Source: Aurantiacibacter xanthus
GTDB taxonomy: Bacteria; Pseudomonadota; Alphaproteobacteria; Sphingomonadales; Sphingomonadaceae
NCBI RefSeq assembly: GCF_003584015.1
Contig: NZ_QXFM01000139.1
Span: 72,146 to 136,145, forward strand
Direction: 5' to 3'
DNA: 64,000 nt
Position numbers and translations under genes: made by a program
Part shown: positions 46,145 to 53,491 of the stretch, piece after piece
Layout: each line of letters starts with the position of its first letter
Position numbering within the stretch: the first letter of the stretch is position 1
Notes under the pieces: model-generated
The model's database searches: none
Told to the model about the DNA's origin: nothing
What the model saw: only the letters and a program-made list of their open reading frames with translations

Positions 46145-46191
46145 ACGTTCGCACAAGCGCGCCACAGCAGGCGTTTTGTACGTTCGCACAA
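46145..46191. promoter_or_regulatory. 12-base direct repeats in a divergent promoter region
   Basis: ACGTTCGCACAA occurs exactly at 46145-46156 and 46180-46191, 35 bases apart, each followed by a GCGC- or ACGC-like end. They lie between the divergent MetE-like gene (start 46033) and the PQQ dehydrogenase gene (start 46291). A shared activator or repressor site is likely. Confidence 0.5.
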
Positions 46192-46290
46192 ACGCTCTCT
46201 TGACCCCTGCGGCGGCGCAATTGTAACGCTGGATAGAGTTTCGCGTATGGATCGAAAAGATCGACCAGCGCGGTGCGCGAGGAGAGGGAA

Positions 46291-48414
46291 ATGCACCTGT
46301 TGAAAGCGGCATCGGGCGCCGTGCTGGCGCTGGTTCTGGCAGCCTGTTCGGCGACGGACGGCGATGGCGGTGTTACCACCGAAATGCTGGTGAACGCCGA
46401 TAGCGATAATGCCAACTGGCTCACCTATGGCCGCGACTATTCCGAGCAGCGCTATAGCCCGCTCGACCAGATCAACCTCGACAATGTGAGCGAACTGGGC
46501 CTCGCCTGGCACGCCGACATGGACACCGCGCGCGGACAGGAAGCGACCCCGCTGGTGATCGACGGCAAGATCTACGTCACCACCGCCTGGAGCAAGGTGA
46601 AGGCTTACAACGCCGCCACCGGCGAACCGCTGTGGGACTTCGATCCGCAAGTGCCGGGCGAGACAGCGGTGAAAGCCTGCTGCGATGTCGTCAACCGCGG
46701 CCTCGCCGCCTATGGCGACAAGCTCTACCTCGGCACGCTTGATGGTCGGCTGATCGCGCTCGATCGCGAAACGGGCAAGGAAGTGTGGTCGAAGGTCACG
46801 GTCGACCAGTCGAAGCCCTACACCATCACCGGCGCGCCGCGCGTAGTGGCGGGCAAGGTTATCATCGGCAACGGCGGCGCCGAATACGGCGTGCGCGGCT
46901 ATGTCACCGCCTACGATGCCGAAAGCGGCGAGCAGGCCTGGCGCTTCTACGTCGTGCCCGGCGGGCCGGAGGAAGAAGGCACCGAGCCTGAGTATCTCGC
47001 CAAGGCGCGCGAGACGTGGAACGGCGAGTGGTGGAAGTTCGGCGGTGGCGGCACCGTGTGGGATTCGATGGCCTACGACCCCGAACTCGACCTGCTCTAT
47101 ATCGGCACCGGCAACGGCAGCCCGTGGAATCAGGCCTATCGCAGCCCCGGCGGCGGCGATAACCTCTATCTGTCCAGCATCGTGGCGATCCGCCCCGAGA
47201 CCGGCGAATATGTCTGGCACTATCAGGAAACCCCCGGCGACACCTGGGATTTCACCGCCACCCAGCACATCATGCTGGCCGATCTCGAAATCGACGGACG
47301 CAAGCGCAAGGTGCTGATGCAGGCGCCGAAAAACGGGTTCTTCTACGTCCTCGACCGTGAGACCGGCGAACTGATCAGCGCCAACAACTACGTGCCGCAG
47401 AACTGGACCACCGGGATCGACATGGCCACCGGACGCCCGAACGTGGTGCCCGAGGCGCGCTACGGCGATACGGGCAAGCCGTTCATCGGCTCGCCCGGCG
47501 CGGGTGGGGCGCACTCGTGGCACCCGATGGCCTTCAGCCCGACCGAAGGGCTGGTCTACATTCCGGTGATCGAAGCGGCCTTCCCCTATTTCCCCGAGGC
47601 CGACTGGAAGCCCGATGCCAAGCGCGGCTTTAACGTGGGCGTCGACCAGTCCGCAGGCGGAATGCCCGCCATCGAGGCCGTGCGCGAAGGCGCGGCGGCC
47701 AGCACCAAGGGCGCGCTGATCGCCTGGGACCCGGTGACGCAAAGCGAACGCTGGCGCGTGCAATATCCCGGACCGTGGAACGGCGGCCTGCTTTCGACCG
47801 GGGGCGGCCTGCTGTTTCAGGGCACCGCCTCGGGCTACGTCAAGGCCTACAGCGCCGCTGACGGCGCCGAGAAGTGGAGCTTTGCCGCCCAGACCGGCGT
47901 GATCGCCCCGCCGATCACCTATTCGATCGACGGCGAACAGTATGTCGCGGTGATGGCGGGTTGGGGCGGCATCTGGGCGCTCGCGCCCGGCGGCATCGTG
48001 AACGAGACCAGCGGCCCCGTGCCCAACATCTCGCGGCTGCTGGTGTTCAAGCTCGGCGGCACCGACAAGCTGCCCGACGCACCGCCACTGGTGCGCCGTC
48101 CGCTCGACCCGCCCGCCTTCACCGGCGATCCGGCCAGGCTCACCCAGGCGACCTACGACTATGGCCGCTACTGCGGGGTGTGCCACGGCGATGCGGTGGT
48201 CGGCTCCACCGTGTTGCCCGACCTGCGCCGTTCGGCCGTGCTCAACAGCGCCGAAAGCTGGCAGGCCATCGTCCACGACGGGGCGCTGCAACAGAACGGT
48301 ATGGTCAGCTTCGCCGACAGCCTGTCGAAGGAGCGGATCGAGGGCATCCGCCAATACGTGATCTTCCGCGCCAACGAGGACAAGCAACTGGGCGGAATCG
48401 GCGCGCAGAAATAG
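46291..48414 (+). CDS. PQQ-dependent alcohol dehydrogenase with C-terminal cytochrome c (lipoprotein)
   Basis: A 707-residue periplasmic quinohaemoprotein. The signal peptide ends LALVLAAC with a lipobox, so it is predicted membrane-anchored. The eight-bladed propeller holds the vicinal disulfide Cys130-Cys131 (KACCDV), the active-site aspartate Asp320 (GDTWDFTATQ) and tryptophan-docking repeats such as GYVTAYDAESGEQAWRF. A fused cytochrome c domain carries CGVCH (628-632). Position +2 from the catalytic Asp is Thr rather than Asp, so the calcium type rather than the lanthanide type is expected. Substrate unknown; aromatic or short alcohols are both possible. AGGAGAGGG sets the start at 46291. 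Confidence 0.92.
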   Translation: MHLLKAASGAVLALVLAACSATDGDGGVTTEMLVNADSDNANWLTYGRDYSEQRYSPLDQINLDNVSELGLAWHADMDTARGQEATPLVIDGKIYVTTAWSKVKAYNAATGEPLWDFDPQVPGETAVKACCDVVNRGLAAYGDKLYLGTLDGRLIALDRETGKEVWSKVTVDQSKPYTITGAPRVVAGKVIIGNGGAEYGVRGYVTAYDAESGEQAWRFYVVPGGPEEEGTEPEYLAKARETWNGEWWKFGGGGTVWDSMAYDPELDLLYIGTGNGSPWNQAYRSPGGGDNLYLSSIVAIRPETGEYVWHYQETPGDTWDFTATQHIMLADLEIDGRKRKVLMQAPKNGFFYVLDRETGELISANNYVPQNWTTGIDMATGRPNVVPEARYGDTGKPFIGSPGAGGAHSWHPMAFSPTEGLVYIPVIEAAFPYFPEADWKPDAKRGFNVGVDQSAGGMPAIEAVREGAAASTKGALIAWDPVTQSERWRVQYPGPWNGGLLSTGGGLLFQGTASGYVKAYSAADGAEKWSFAAQTGVIAPPITYSIDGEQYVAVMAGWGGIWALAPGGIVNETSGPVPNISRLLVFKLGGTDKLPDAPPLVRRPLDPPAFTGDPARLTQATYDYGRYCGVCHGDAVVGSTVLPDLRRSAVLNSAESWQAIVHDGALQQNGMVSFADSLSKERIEGIRQYVIFRANEDKQLGGIGAQK

Positions 48415-48468
48415 GCGACAAGGCAACAAGGCGACGGGTCGAGGCTCGACTCGTCGCGCCCAGCATAC

Positions 48469-48538
48469 TAACGAACGTTATAGTTTCGGCGCACTGGTGG
48501 TATGCTCCCCCGGCGTCGCTATCTAGGGTTAACGTTAA
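48469..48538. promoter_or_regulatory. Two dyads upstream of the aldehyde dehydrogenase
   Basis: TAACGAACGTTA (48469-48480; TAACG/CGTTA arms) and the perfect palindrome TTAACGTTAA (48529-48538) lie in the 167-base gap between the PQQ dehydrogenase stop and the aldehyde dehydrogenase start. They share the TAACG half, which suggests two sites for one regulator. Confidence 0.45.
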
Positions 48539-48581
48539 TCGGGCCCCGGCTCGAATCGCTATGGGAAAGGAGAGAATTCTC

Positions 48582-50093
48582 ATGAACGAAGTCACTGCCA
48601 TCGACCGCACCCAGCCTGAATATTCGGCAGCGGTGAAGAAGGCGCTCGCCCGCGCGCCCCAGCTCTACATCAACGGCGAATGGGTCGACAGCTCGGGCGA
48701 CGCCACGATCGACGTCGAAGATCCGTCGACCGGCAAGGTTGTCGCGAAGATCGTCGAGGCGACCGACAAGGACGTCGACCGCGCCGTCGCCGCCGCCCGC
48801 ACCGCCTTCGACGACCGCCGCTGGCGCGACATGCCGCCGGTTGCGCGCGAAAAGATCATGCACAGGATCGCCGACCTGATCCTCGCCAATGCCGACGAGC
48901 TGGCCGAGCTGGAAGCGATCGACGTGGGCAAGCCCAAGGGCATGGCCAGCGCGGTCGACGTGCCGGGCGCTGCCGCGCACTTCACCTATATGGCAGGCTG
49001 GGCCGGCAAGATCGGCGGCGAGACGCAGGCGCCCTATTCGATGCCGGGCGGCATGATGTTCGCCTACACGCTGAAGGAGCCGGTCGGCGTCTGCGCGCAG
49101 ATCGTGCCGTGGAACTTCCCGCTGCTGATGGCCTGCCTCAAGATCGCTCCGGCGCTGGCCGCTGGTTGCACCACGGTGCTCAAGCCCGCCGAGCAGACCA
49201 GCCTCACCGCGCTGCGTCTGGCTGACCTGATCCACGAAGCGGGCGTGCCCGCGGGCGTGGTCAACATCATCACCGGCTACGGCCACACCGGCGGCGACCG
49301 CATGGTCAAGCACCCCGATGTCGACAAGGTGGCCTTCACCGGCTCCACCGAGATCGGCAAGCTGATCAACCGCAACGCCACCGAAACGCTCAAGCACGTG
49401 ACGCTCGAACTGGGCGGCAAGAGCCCGGTGGTGGTGATGCCCGATGTCGATGTCGCCGAAACCGCGCCGGGCGTGGCCGGAGCCATCTTCTTCAACTCGG
49501 GCCAGGTCTGCGTCGCCGGATCGCGCCTTTATGCGCACAAGTCGGTGTTCGACAAGGTCGTCGAAGGCATGGCCGAAACGGCGGACTTCTGGGCTCCGCG
49601 CGCCTCGCTCGATCCTGCCGCGCACATGGGCCCGGTGGTCTCGTCCGAGCAGTTCGACCGCGTGATGGGCTACATCGACGCGGGCAAACGCGACGGCGCC
49701 TCGGTGGTCATGGGCGGCGACAGCCCGGGCGGTGACGGCTACTACGTCAACCCGACCATCCTCACCGACGTGAACCCGCAGATGAGCGTCGTGCGCGAGG
49801 AGATCTTCGGACCCGTCGTCGTGGCCCAGCGCTTCGAAGACCTCGACGAGGTGGTGAAGGACGCCAACAACACGCAGTATGGCCTCGCCGCCGGTGTGTG
49901 GACCAAGGACATGTCTGCCGCCCACCGCATCGCCAGCCGCCTGCAGGCCGGCTCGGTGTGGGTGAACTGCCACGCCATGATCGACCCGGCGCTGCCGTTC
50001 GGCGGTTACAAGGAATCGGGCATCGGCCACGAACAGGGCCGTCTCGGCCTTGAGGCCTACCTTGAGACCAAGTCGGTGCTGATGAAGCTCTGA
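48582..50093 (+). CDS. NAD(P)-dependent aldehyde dehydrogenase
   Basis: A 503-residue ALDH. Order of motifs: YINGEWVDSSG, IVPWNFPLLMA, KPAEQTSLTAL, FTGSTEIG, catalytic Glu276 in TLELGGKSP and nucleophile Cys310 in NSGQVCVAGSR, followed by EEIFGPVV. It follows the PQQ alcohol dehydrogenase in the same direction, so it may oxidise the aldehyde formed there, although the enzyme is cytoplasmic and the alcohol dehydrogenase periplasmic. AAAGGAGAG upstream sets the start. It resembles phenylacetaldehyde/betaine-aldehyde-type ALDHs; exact substrate unknown. Confidence 0.93.
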   Translation: MNEVTAIDRTQPEYSAAVKKALARAPQLYINGEWVDSSGDATIDVEDPSTGKVVAKIVEATDKDVDRAVAAARTAFDDRRWRDMPPVAREKIMHRIADLILANADELAELEAIDVGKPKGMASAVDVPGAAAHFTYMAGWAGKIGGETQAPYSMPGGMMFAYTLKEPVGVCAQIVPWNFPLLMACLKIAPALAAGCTTVLKPAEQTSLTALRLADLIHEAGVPAGVVNIITGYGHTGGDRMVKHPDVDKVAFTGSTEIGKLINRNATETLKHVTLELGGKSPVVVMPDVDVAETAPGVAGAIFFNSGQVCVAGSRLYAHKSVFDKVVEGMAETADFWAPRASLDPAAHMGPVVSSEQFDRVMGYIDAGKRDGASVVMGGDSPGGDGYYVNPTILTDVNPQMSVVREEIFGPVVVAQRFEDLDEVVKDANNTQYGLAAGVWTKDMSAAHRIASRLQAGSVWVNCHAMIDPALPFGGYKESGIGHEQGRLGLEAYLETKSVLMKL

Positions 50094-50112
50094 TTTGAAT
50101 CAGCCTTGACCA

Positions 50113-50158
50113 AAAAATGGCCCGCTCCGGCATTGTCAGGGCGGGCCATTTTTATCGG
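50113..50158. terminator. Intrinsic terminator after the aldehyde dehydrogenase
   Basis: AAAAATGGCCCGC (50113-50125) pairs exactly with GCGGGCCATTTTT (50141-50153), with A and T runs in the stem ends. It also marks the left border of the AT-rich insert. Confidence 0.9.
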
Positions 50159-50223
50159 AGATATTGAACTTTAAGAATAAAGGCGCAAGATTCACTTCTC
50201 TGAGAAACAGCGGAGGGCGAATC

Positions 50224-50520
50224 GTGGCAACAGAGCAAGATATTGCGCTTGGGGTAATGCAGGTTGCAAGCAATCAACCCAGCGGGATTGCAACCTTCAA
50301 GCGTTGCTACAAAGAAGTTCCCAATATTGTACAACTTGATGCGACAAATTTATCCCCGTCTCAGACAAGAAACGGTGAGCCGATGTGGCACCAAATTGTT
50401 CGAAATATTAAGTCTCATGATATTTCAGACACAAATTTCATCGCAAAAGGATGGTTAGTACATTTGCCCCGTGTTGGGTATCAAATTACCGCAGCAGGTA
50501 GAGCGCATCTCGGAACTTAA
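50224..50520 (+). CDS. Small winged-helix-like protein of an AT-rich insert
   Basis: A 98-residue protein not recognised with certainty. The pattern EQDIALGVMQVASNQPSGIATFKRCY, then MWHQIVRNIKSH and GYQITAAGRAHL, resembles the N-terminal winged helix of Mrr-type restriction proteins (W-x-x-x-VRN followed by G-x-x-IT-x-x-GR). A GTG start with GGAGGG six bases upstream is preferred; the frame also opens at a TTG at 50164. Its base composition is far more AT-rich than its neighbours. It is convergent with the DNA methyltransferase gene, with only 5 bases between stops. It could be a regulator or accessory factor. Confidence 0.65.
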   Translation: MATEQDIALGVMQVASNQPSGIATFKRCYKEVPNIVQLDATNLSPSQTRNGEPMWHQIVRNIKSHDISDTNFIAKGWLVHLPRVGYQITAAGRAHLGT

Positions 50521-50525
50521 GCTGT

Positions 50526-51119
50526 CTATGCAAAACGCTTCTTATAGCCAGGTTCGAGCCATTTGAGTTCAGTACGACTCGGAGCATTTTTGTCCCAGAC
50601 AAACCAAGCATACGCCGTTGTGCCGCTTCCTTTTCTTTCGGCTCCCGCCGGATAAAAGGTGATGCGCTCGCTAAAGACCCAAACCCGTGAAGGTGGGTTT
50701 TCCCTAAAAATTGTTCTTTGTCGATTTGCACCCTCAAGGAACGCGAGGCGTAGTAAGAGGGCAAATTTGCTCCCGGCCTTCTCTAGGCCAGATCGCAAAA
50801 ATCCTTCCGCAGCATTGTACGGTGGATTGGTGACTATATTCTCCGCGCGTCGGGACGATTTGAGAAAATCGTGGCCAGATTCGCCGTAGCCACGATCATA
50901 GAGATCAGAACTAATAACGTTCGCAGCGCCTTCCTGAAGTACTTCTGCCATAGCGCCATCACCGCAGGCGCATTCCCAAACATCACCGCAAAAGCGCTCG
51001 TTATCGACAAGCGCATAAGTCGCCCAACGCGGAGTGGGGAAAAAATCAGGGCCGCTTAGATCCGCAAAGCGTTTGATTGTAGGCTTGTATCCGCCATTGA
51101 GATTATATGTATCATCCAT
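50526..51119 (-). CDS. Adenine-specific DNA methyltransferase-like protein
   Basis: A 197-residue SAM-dependent methyltransferase. FFPTPRWATYALVDNE is followed by motif I-like VWECACGDGAMAEVLQ, SSDLYDRGYGESGHDFL, and the catalytic motif IVTNPPYNAAEGFL, where NPPY marks N6-adenine or N4-cytosine methylation; GTTAYAWFVWDK follows. It is short, with no separate target-recognition domain, like phage-borne methyltransferases. No restriction endonuclease gene is adjacent. A perfect palindrome covers the start codon and no Shine-Dalgarno is present, so the message is probably leaderless. AT-rich composition indicates transfer. Confidence 0.85.
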   Translation of the reverse strand: MDDTYNLNGGYKPTIKRFADLSGPDFFPTPRWATYALVDNERFCGDVWECACGDGAMAEVLQEGAANVISSDLYDRGYGESGHDFLKSSRRAENIVTNPPYNAAEGFLRSGLEKAGSKFALLLRLAFLEGANRQRTIFRENPPSRVWVFSERITFYPAGAERKGSGTTAYAWFVWDKNAPSRTELKWLEPGYKKRFA

Positions 51120-51153
51120 AGATTAAATCTATCAGAATCAGTGCGTTAGTCAA
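51118..51153 (-). promoter_or_regulatory. Leaderless promoter with a perfect palindrome over the methyltransferase start
   Basis: On the minus strand, TTGACT (51148-51153), a 16-base spacer and TAGATT (51126-51131) precede the ATG at 51119 by about 6 bases. ATAGATTAAATCTAT (51118-51132) is a perfect 15-base palindrome spanning the -10 box and the start codon. Confidence 0.6.
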
Positions 51154-51173
51154 CATTAGTTAAGTGATTCTGA
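51132..51173. repeat. Inverted repeat at the right edge of the AT-rich insert
   Basis: TCAGAATCA (51132-51140) and TGATTCTGA (51165-51173) are exact 9-base inverted arms. They coincide with the return from AT-rich to GC-rich DNA and bracket the methyltransferase promoter. Confidence 0.55.
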
Positions 51174-51256
51174 AGACTCGATTTTCCTGTGCTGGCCCTT
51201 TCCGCCCTTCGGCATTACTGGTATCGGGACCACGCGGCGGCACCGGAAAACGAACC

Positions 51257-52129
51257 TTGCCAATAGACCTCGATAAAATCCGCGCCATCGACGTGCATGT
51301 CCACGCCGAGGTCTCGTGCCATGATCCCGAAGACCCGGTGATGGGCGCGTTCTTCGATGCCGCCAGCGCCTATTTCAAGGCCCCGCGCGAACGGCCCAAG
51401 ATGCCCGAGATCATCGAGCTGTACCGCGAAAGCCGGATCGCCTTCTGCATGTTCACGGTCGATTGCGAGAGCGGCATGGGCGCCAAACGCGTCTCGAACT
51501 ACGAGGTCGCCGAACTCGCCAACAAGAACGACGACATCTGCATCCCCTTCGCCTCGATAGACCCGCACAAGGGCAAGTACGGCGCGCGTGAGGCGCTCGA
51601 CCTGATCGAGAACCACGGCGTGAAGGGCTTCAAGTTCCACGGCATCGCGCAGAACGCCCACCCGGCGGACCGCATGGCCTATCCGATCTACGAGGTCATC
51701 AACGCGTTCAAGCTGCCCGCCATCTTCCACACCGGCCACTCGGGCATGGGCACGGGAATGCGTGGCGGCGGAGGGCTGCGCCTCAAATATGGCGAGCCGA
51801 TGCTGGTCGACGATGTCGCGGTGGACTTCCCCGACATGACAATCATCCTCGCCCATCCCTCGTGGCCCTGGGTCGATCAGAGCCTGTCGATGGCGCTGCA
51901 CAAGGACAACGTCTTCATCGACCTCTCGGGCTGGAGCCCGAAGTATTTCCCGGAGCAGGTGATCCGCTATGCCAACACCCAGCTCAGGCACAAGATGCTG
52001 TTCGGCAGCGACTTCCCGCTGATCCATCCCGACAAGTGGATCGCCCATGCGCAGGAAGTGGGGTTCCGCGAGGAGGTCATGCCCTCTATCATGAAGGGCA
52101 ATGCGGCAAAGGTACTGGGGCTGGCCTGA
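51257..52129 (+). CDS. Amidohydrolase-2 family protein
   Basis: A roughly 290-residue TIM-barrel hydrolase or lyase: IRAIDVHVHAEV gives the HxH metal motif, then VKGFKFHGIAQNAHPADR, PAIFHTGHSGMG, MTIILAHPSWPWVDQ and MLFGSDFPLIHPDKW with the terminal metal aspartate. This fits ring-acid decarboxylase or hydratase relatives. The start is uncertain: TTG at 51257 fits the homologous N-terminus, and a GTG at 51164 lies in the insert border with no clear ribosome site. It is the first gene of a rightward run ending at 55476. Confidence 0.82.
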   Translation: MPIDLDKIRAIDVHVHAEVSCHDPEDPVMGAFFDAASAYFKAPRERPKMPEIIELYRESRIAFCMFTVDCESGMGAKRVSNYEVAELANKNDDICIPFASIDPHKGKYGAREALDLIENHGVKGFKFHGIAQNAHPADRMAYPIYEVINAFKLPAIFHTGHSGMGTGMRGGGGLRLKYGEPMLVDDVAVDFPDMTIILAHPSWPWVDQSLSMALHKDNVFIDLSGWSPKYFPEQVIRYANTQLRHKMLFGSDFPLIHPDKWIAHAQEVGFREEVMPSIMKGNAAKVLGLA

Positions 52130-52130
52130 C

Positions 52131-52634
52131 TTGAACGATCCGGCGCATATTCCGGCGTGGCAACGCCTGTCGTCCGAGGTCACCACCTCGGGCATGCCCG
52201 CCGAGCGCAACCTGCGCGATATGATCGGTGCGGGAATCAAGCATGTGCTCGACCTCACGCCCCAGGGCCACCCCGAGGCATTGCCCGGCGAGGAACATGG
52301 CCTGCGTCTGCTCGGCATAGGCTACACCCGTGTTGGTGTACCTTACGCGGCCCCGACCGAGGAGCATTACAAGGCCTTTGTGCGCGCCGTGGAGGCCCTG
52401 CCACGCCCGCTGCATGTCCATTGCATCGCCAACTATCGCGTCTCCGCCTTCTTCTACCGCTATCACCTTGAGTGCGGATGGAACGAGAACGAAGCCCGCG
52501 CCGTAATGCGGCAGCAGTGGGAGCCCGACACCAGCGACGACCCCACCGCCGCGCCCTGGGGGGCCTTCGTGAGCGAGGCACGGCTCGCATCCGAGCGGCG
52601 GCGCAAAATCCACCCGCCCCGGAACCACGCCTGA
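52131..52634 (+). CDS. Protein-tyrosine-phosphatase-like protein with shortened P-loop
   Basis: A 167-residue protein of the small phosphatase-like group linked to DUF442. The N-terminal half has EVTTSGMPAERNLRDMIGAGIKHVLDLTP; the active-site stretch is LHVHCIANYRVSAFFYRYHL. The Cys-to-Arg distance is CX4R, one residue shorter than the CX5R of tyrosine phosphatases. The C-terminal part has GWNENEARAVMRQQW. The start is taken as TTG at 52131, just after the preceding stop; an ATG at 52101 overlapping that gene is also possible. Biological role unknown. Confidence 0.75.
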   Translation: MNDPAHIPAWQRLSSEVTTSGMPAERNLRDMIGAGIKHVLDLTPQGHPEALPGEEHGLRLLGIGYTRVGVPYAAPTEEHYKAFVRAVEALPRPLHVHCIANYRVSAFFYRYHLECGWNENEARAVMRQQWEPDTSDDPTAAPWGAFVSEARLASERRRKIHPPRNHA

Positions 52635-52661
52635 CACAACAACAAGAACGGAACGAGACGG

Positions 52662-53408
52662 ATGCAATTTGACGGCCAGCACATCGCCATTACCGGCGCT
52701 TCCTCGGGCATCGGCCTTGCCACCGCCCGGATGCTGCATGCACGCGGCGCTAAGGTGACGCTGATCGCGCGCCGCGCCGAGCAGTTGCAGCAGGCCTGCG
52801 ACGAACTCGGCAAGGGCGCGGCGTTCGCGGTGGGCGACGTGGGCGACCGGGCCGAGCTGGAAGCCGCACTCGATCGAGCGGTCGAGCAGAACGGCCCCAT
52901 CGAAGGCCTGTTCGCCAATGCCGGGCTGACCGGGGATTTCACCCCGTTCACCGAGTTCGACGGCGAGATTTTCGAAAAGACCATCAAGGTCAACCTCACC
53001 AGCGTGTTCTGGGCGATCCAGAAGGTAATGCCCGCCATGATCGAGGCGAAGAAGGGATCGATCCTCATCACCGGCTCGATGGCGAGCAAGCGCGGCATGG
53101 CGCTGAACCCGGCCTATGTCGCCAGCAAGCACGGGGTGCTCGGGCTCGCCCGCGCGGTGGCGGTGGAGATGGCCCCGCACAATGTTCGCTGCAACGTGGT
53201 GATTCCCGGCTTCATCGAAACCGAGGCGCTGGCCCGCATCCCCGACGAGCAGCGCGGCAAGATCGAGGGCCGCGTCCCCCAGCGCCGGATGGGGAGCAGC
53301 GAGGAACTGGCCGAAACCGCCTGCTTCCTGCTGTCGGATGCCGCCAGCCACGTCACCGGGCAGGACTGGGCGGTCGACGGCGGCACGCTCAACACGCTCG
53401 AAATCTGA
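52662..53408 (+). CDS. Short-chain dehydrogenase/reductase
   Basis: A 248-residue classical SDR: ITGASSGIGLATARML cofactor motif, FANAGLTG, catalytic Ser in ILITGSMAS, YVASK and the C-terminal VTGQDWAVDGGTL. It belongs to the FabG-like group that oxidises secondary alcohols or reduces ketones. It is third in the rightward run after the amidohydrolase and phosphatase-like genes. Substrate unknown. Confidence 0.92.
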   Translation: MQFDGQHIAITGASSGIGLATARMLHARGAKVTLIARRAEQLQQACDELGKGAAFAVGDVGDRAELEAALDRAVEQNGPIEGLFANAGLTGDFTPFTEFDGEIFEKTIKVNLTSVFWAIQKVMPAMIEAKKGSILITGSMASKRGMALNPAYVASKHGVLGLARAVAVEMAPHNVRCNVVIPGFIETEALARIPDEQRGKIEGRVPQRRMGSSEELAETACFLLSDAASHVTGQDWAVDGGTLNTLEI

Positions 53409-53423
53409 ACCAAGAACACTGCC

Positions 53424-53457
53424 CCGTTCGTGTCTCGACTTCGCTCGACACGAACGG
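53424..53457. repeat. Intergenic inverted repeat, CGTTCGTGTC family
   Basis: CCGTTCGTGTC (53424-53434) pairs exactly with GACACGAACGG (53447-53457). The TGTCTCGACTTCGCTCGACACGAACGG core also occurs between ligK and ligU at 22921-22948, so it is a dispersed family. Confidence 0.9.
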
Positions 53458-53491
53458 CTAGGGTAAGGCGAAATTCAAGGGAGACGAAACA

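Noticed and set aside
46030..48429. A 799-codon open frame on the minus strand
   Set aside because: Antisense to the PQQ dehydrogenase gene; composition is shadow-like and it has no recognisable domain.
50224..51119. A complete type II restriction-modification system
   Set aside because: The methyltransferase is convincing, but the partner is only 98 residues and shows no nuclease motif, so an endonuclease cannot be supported.
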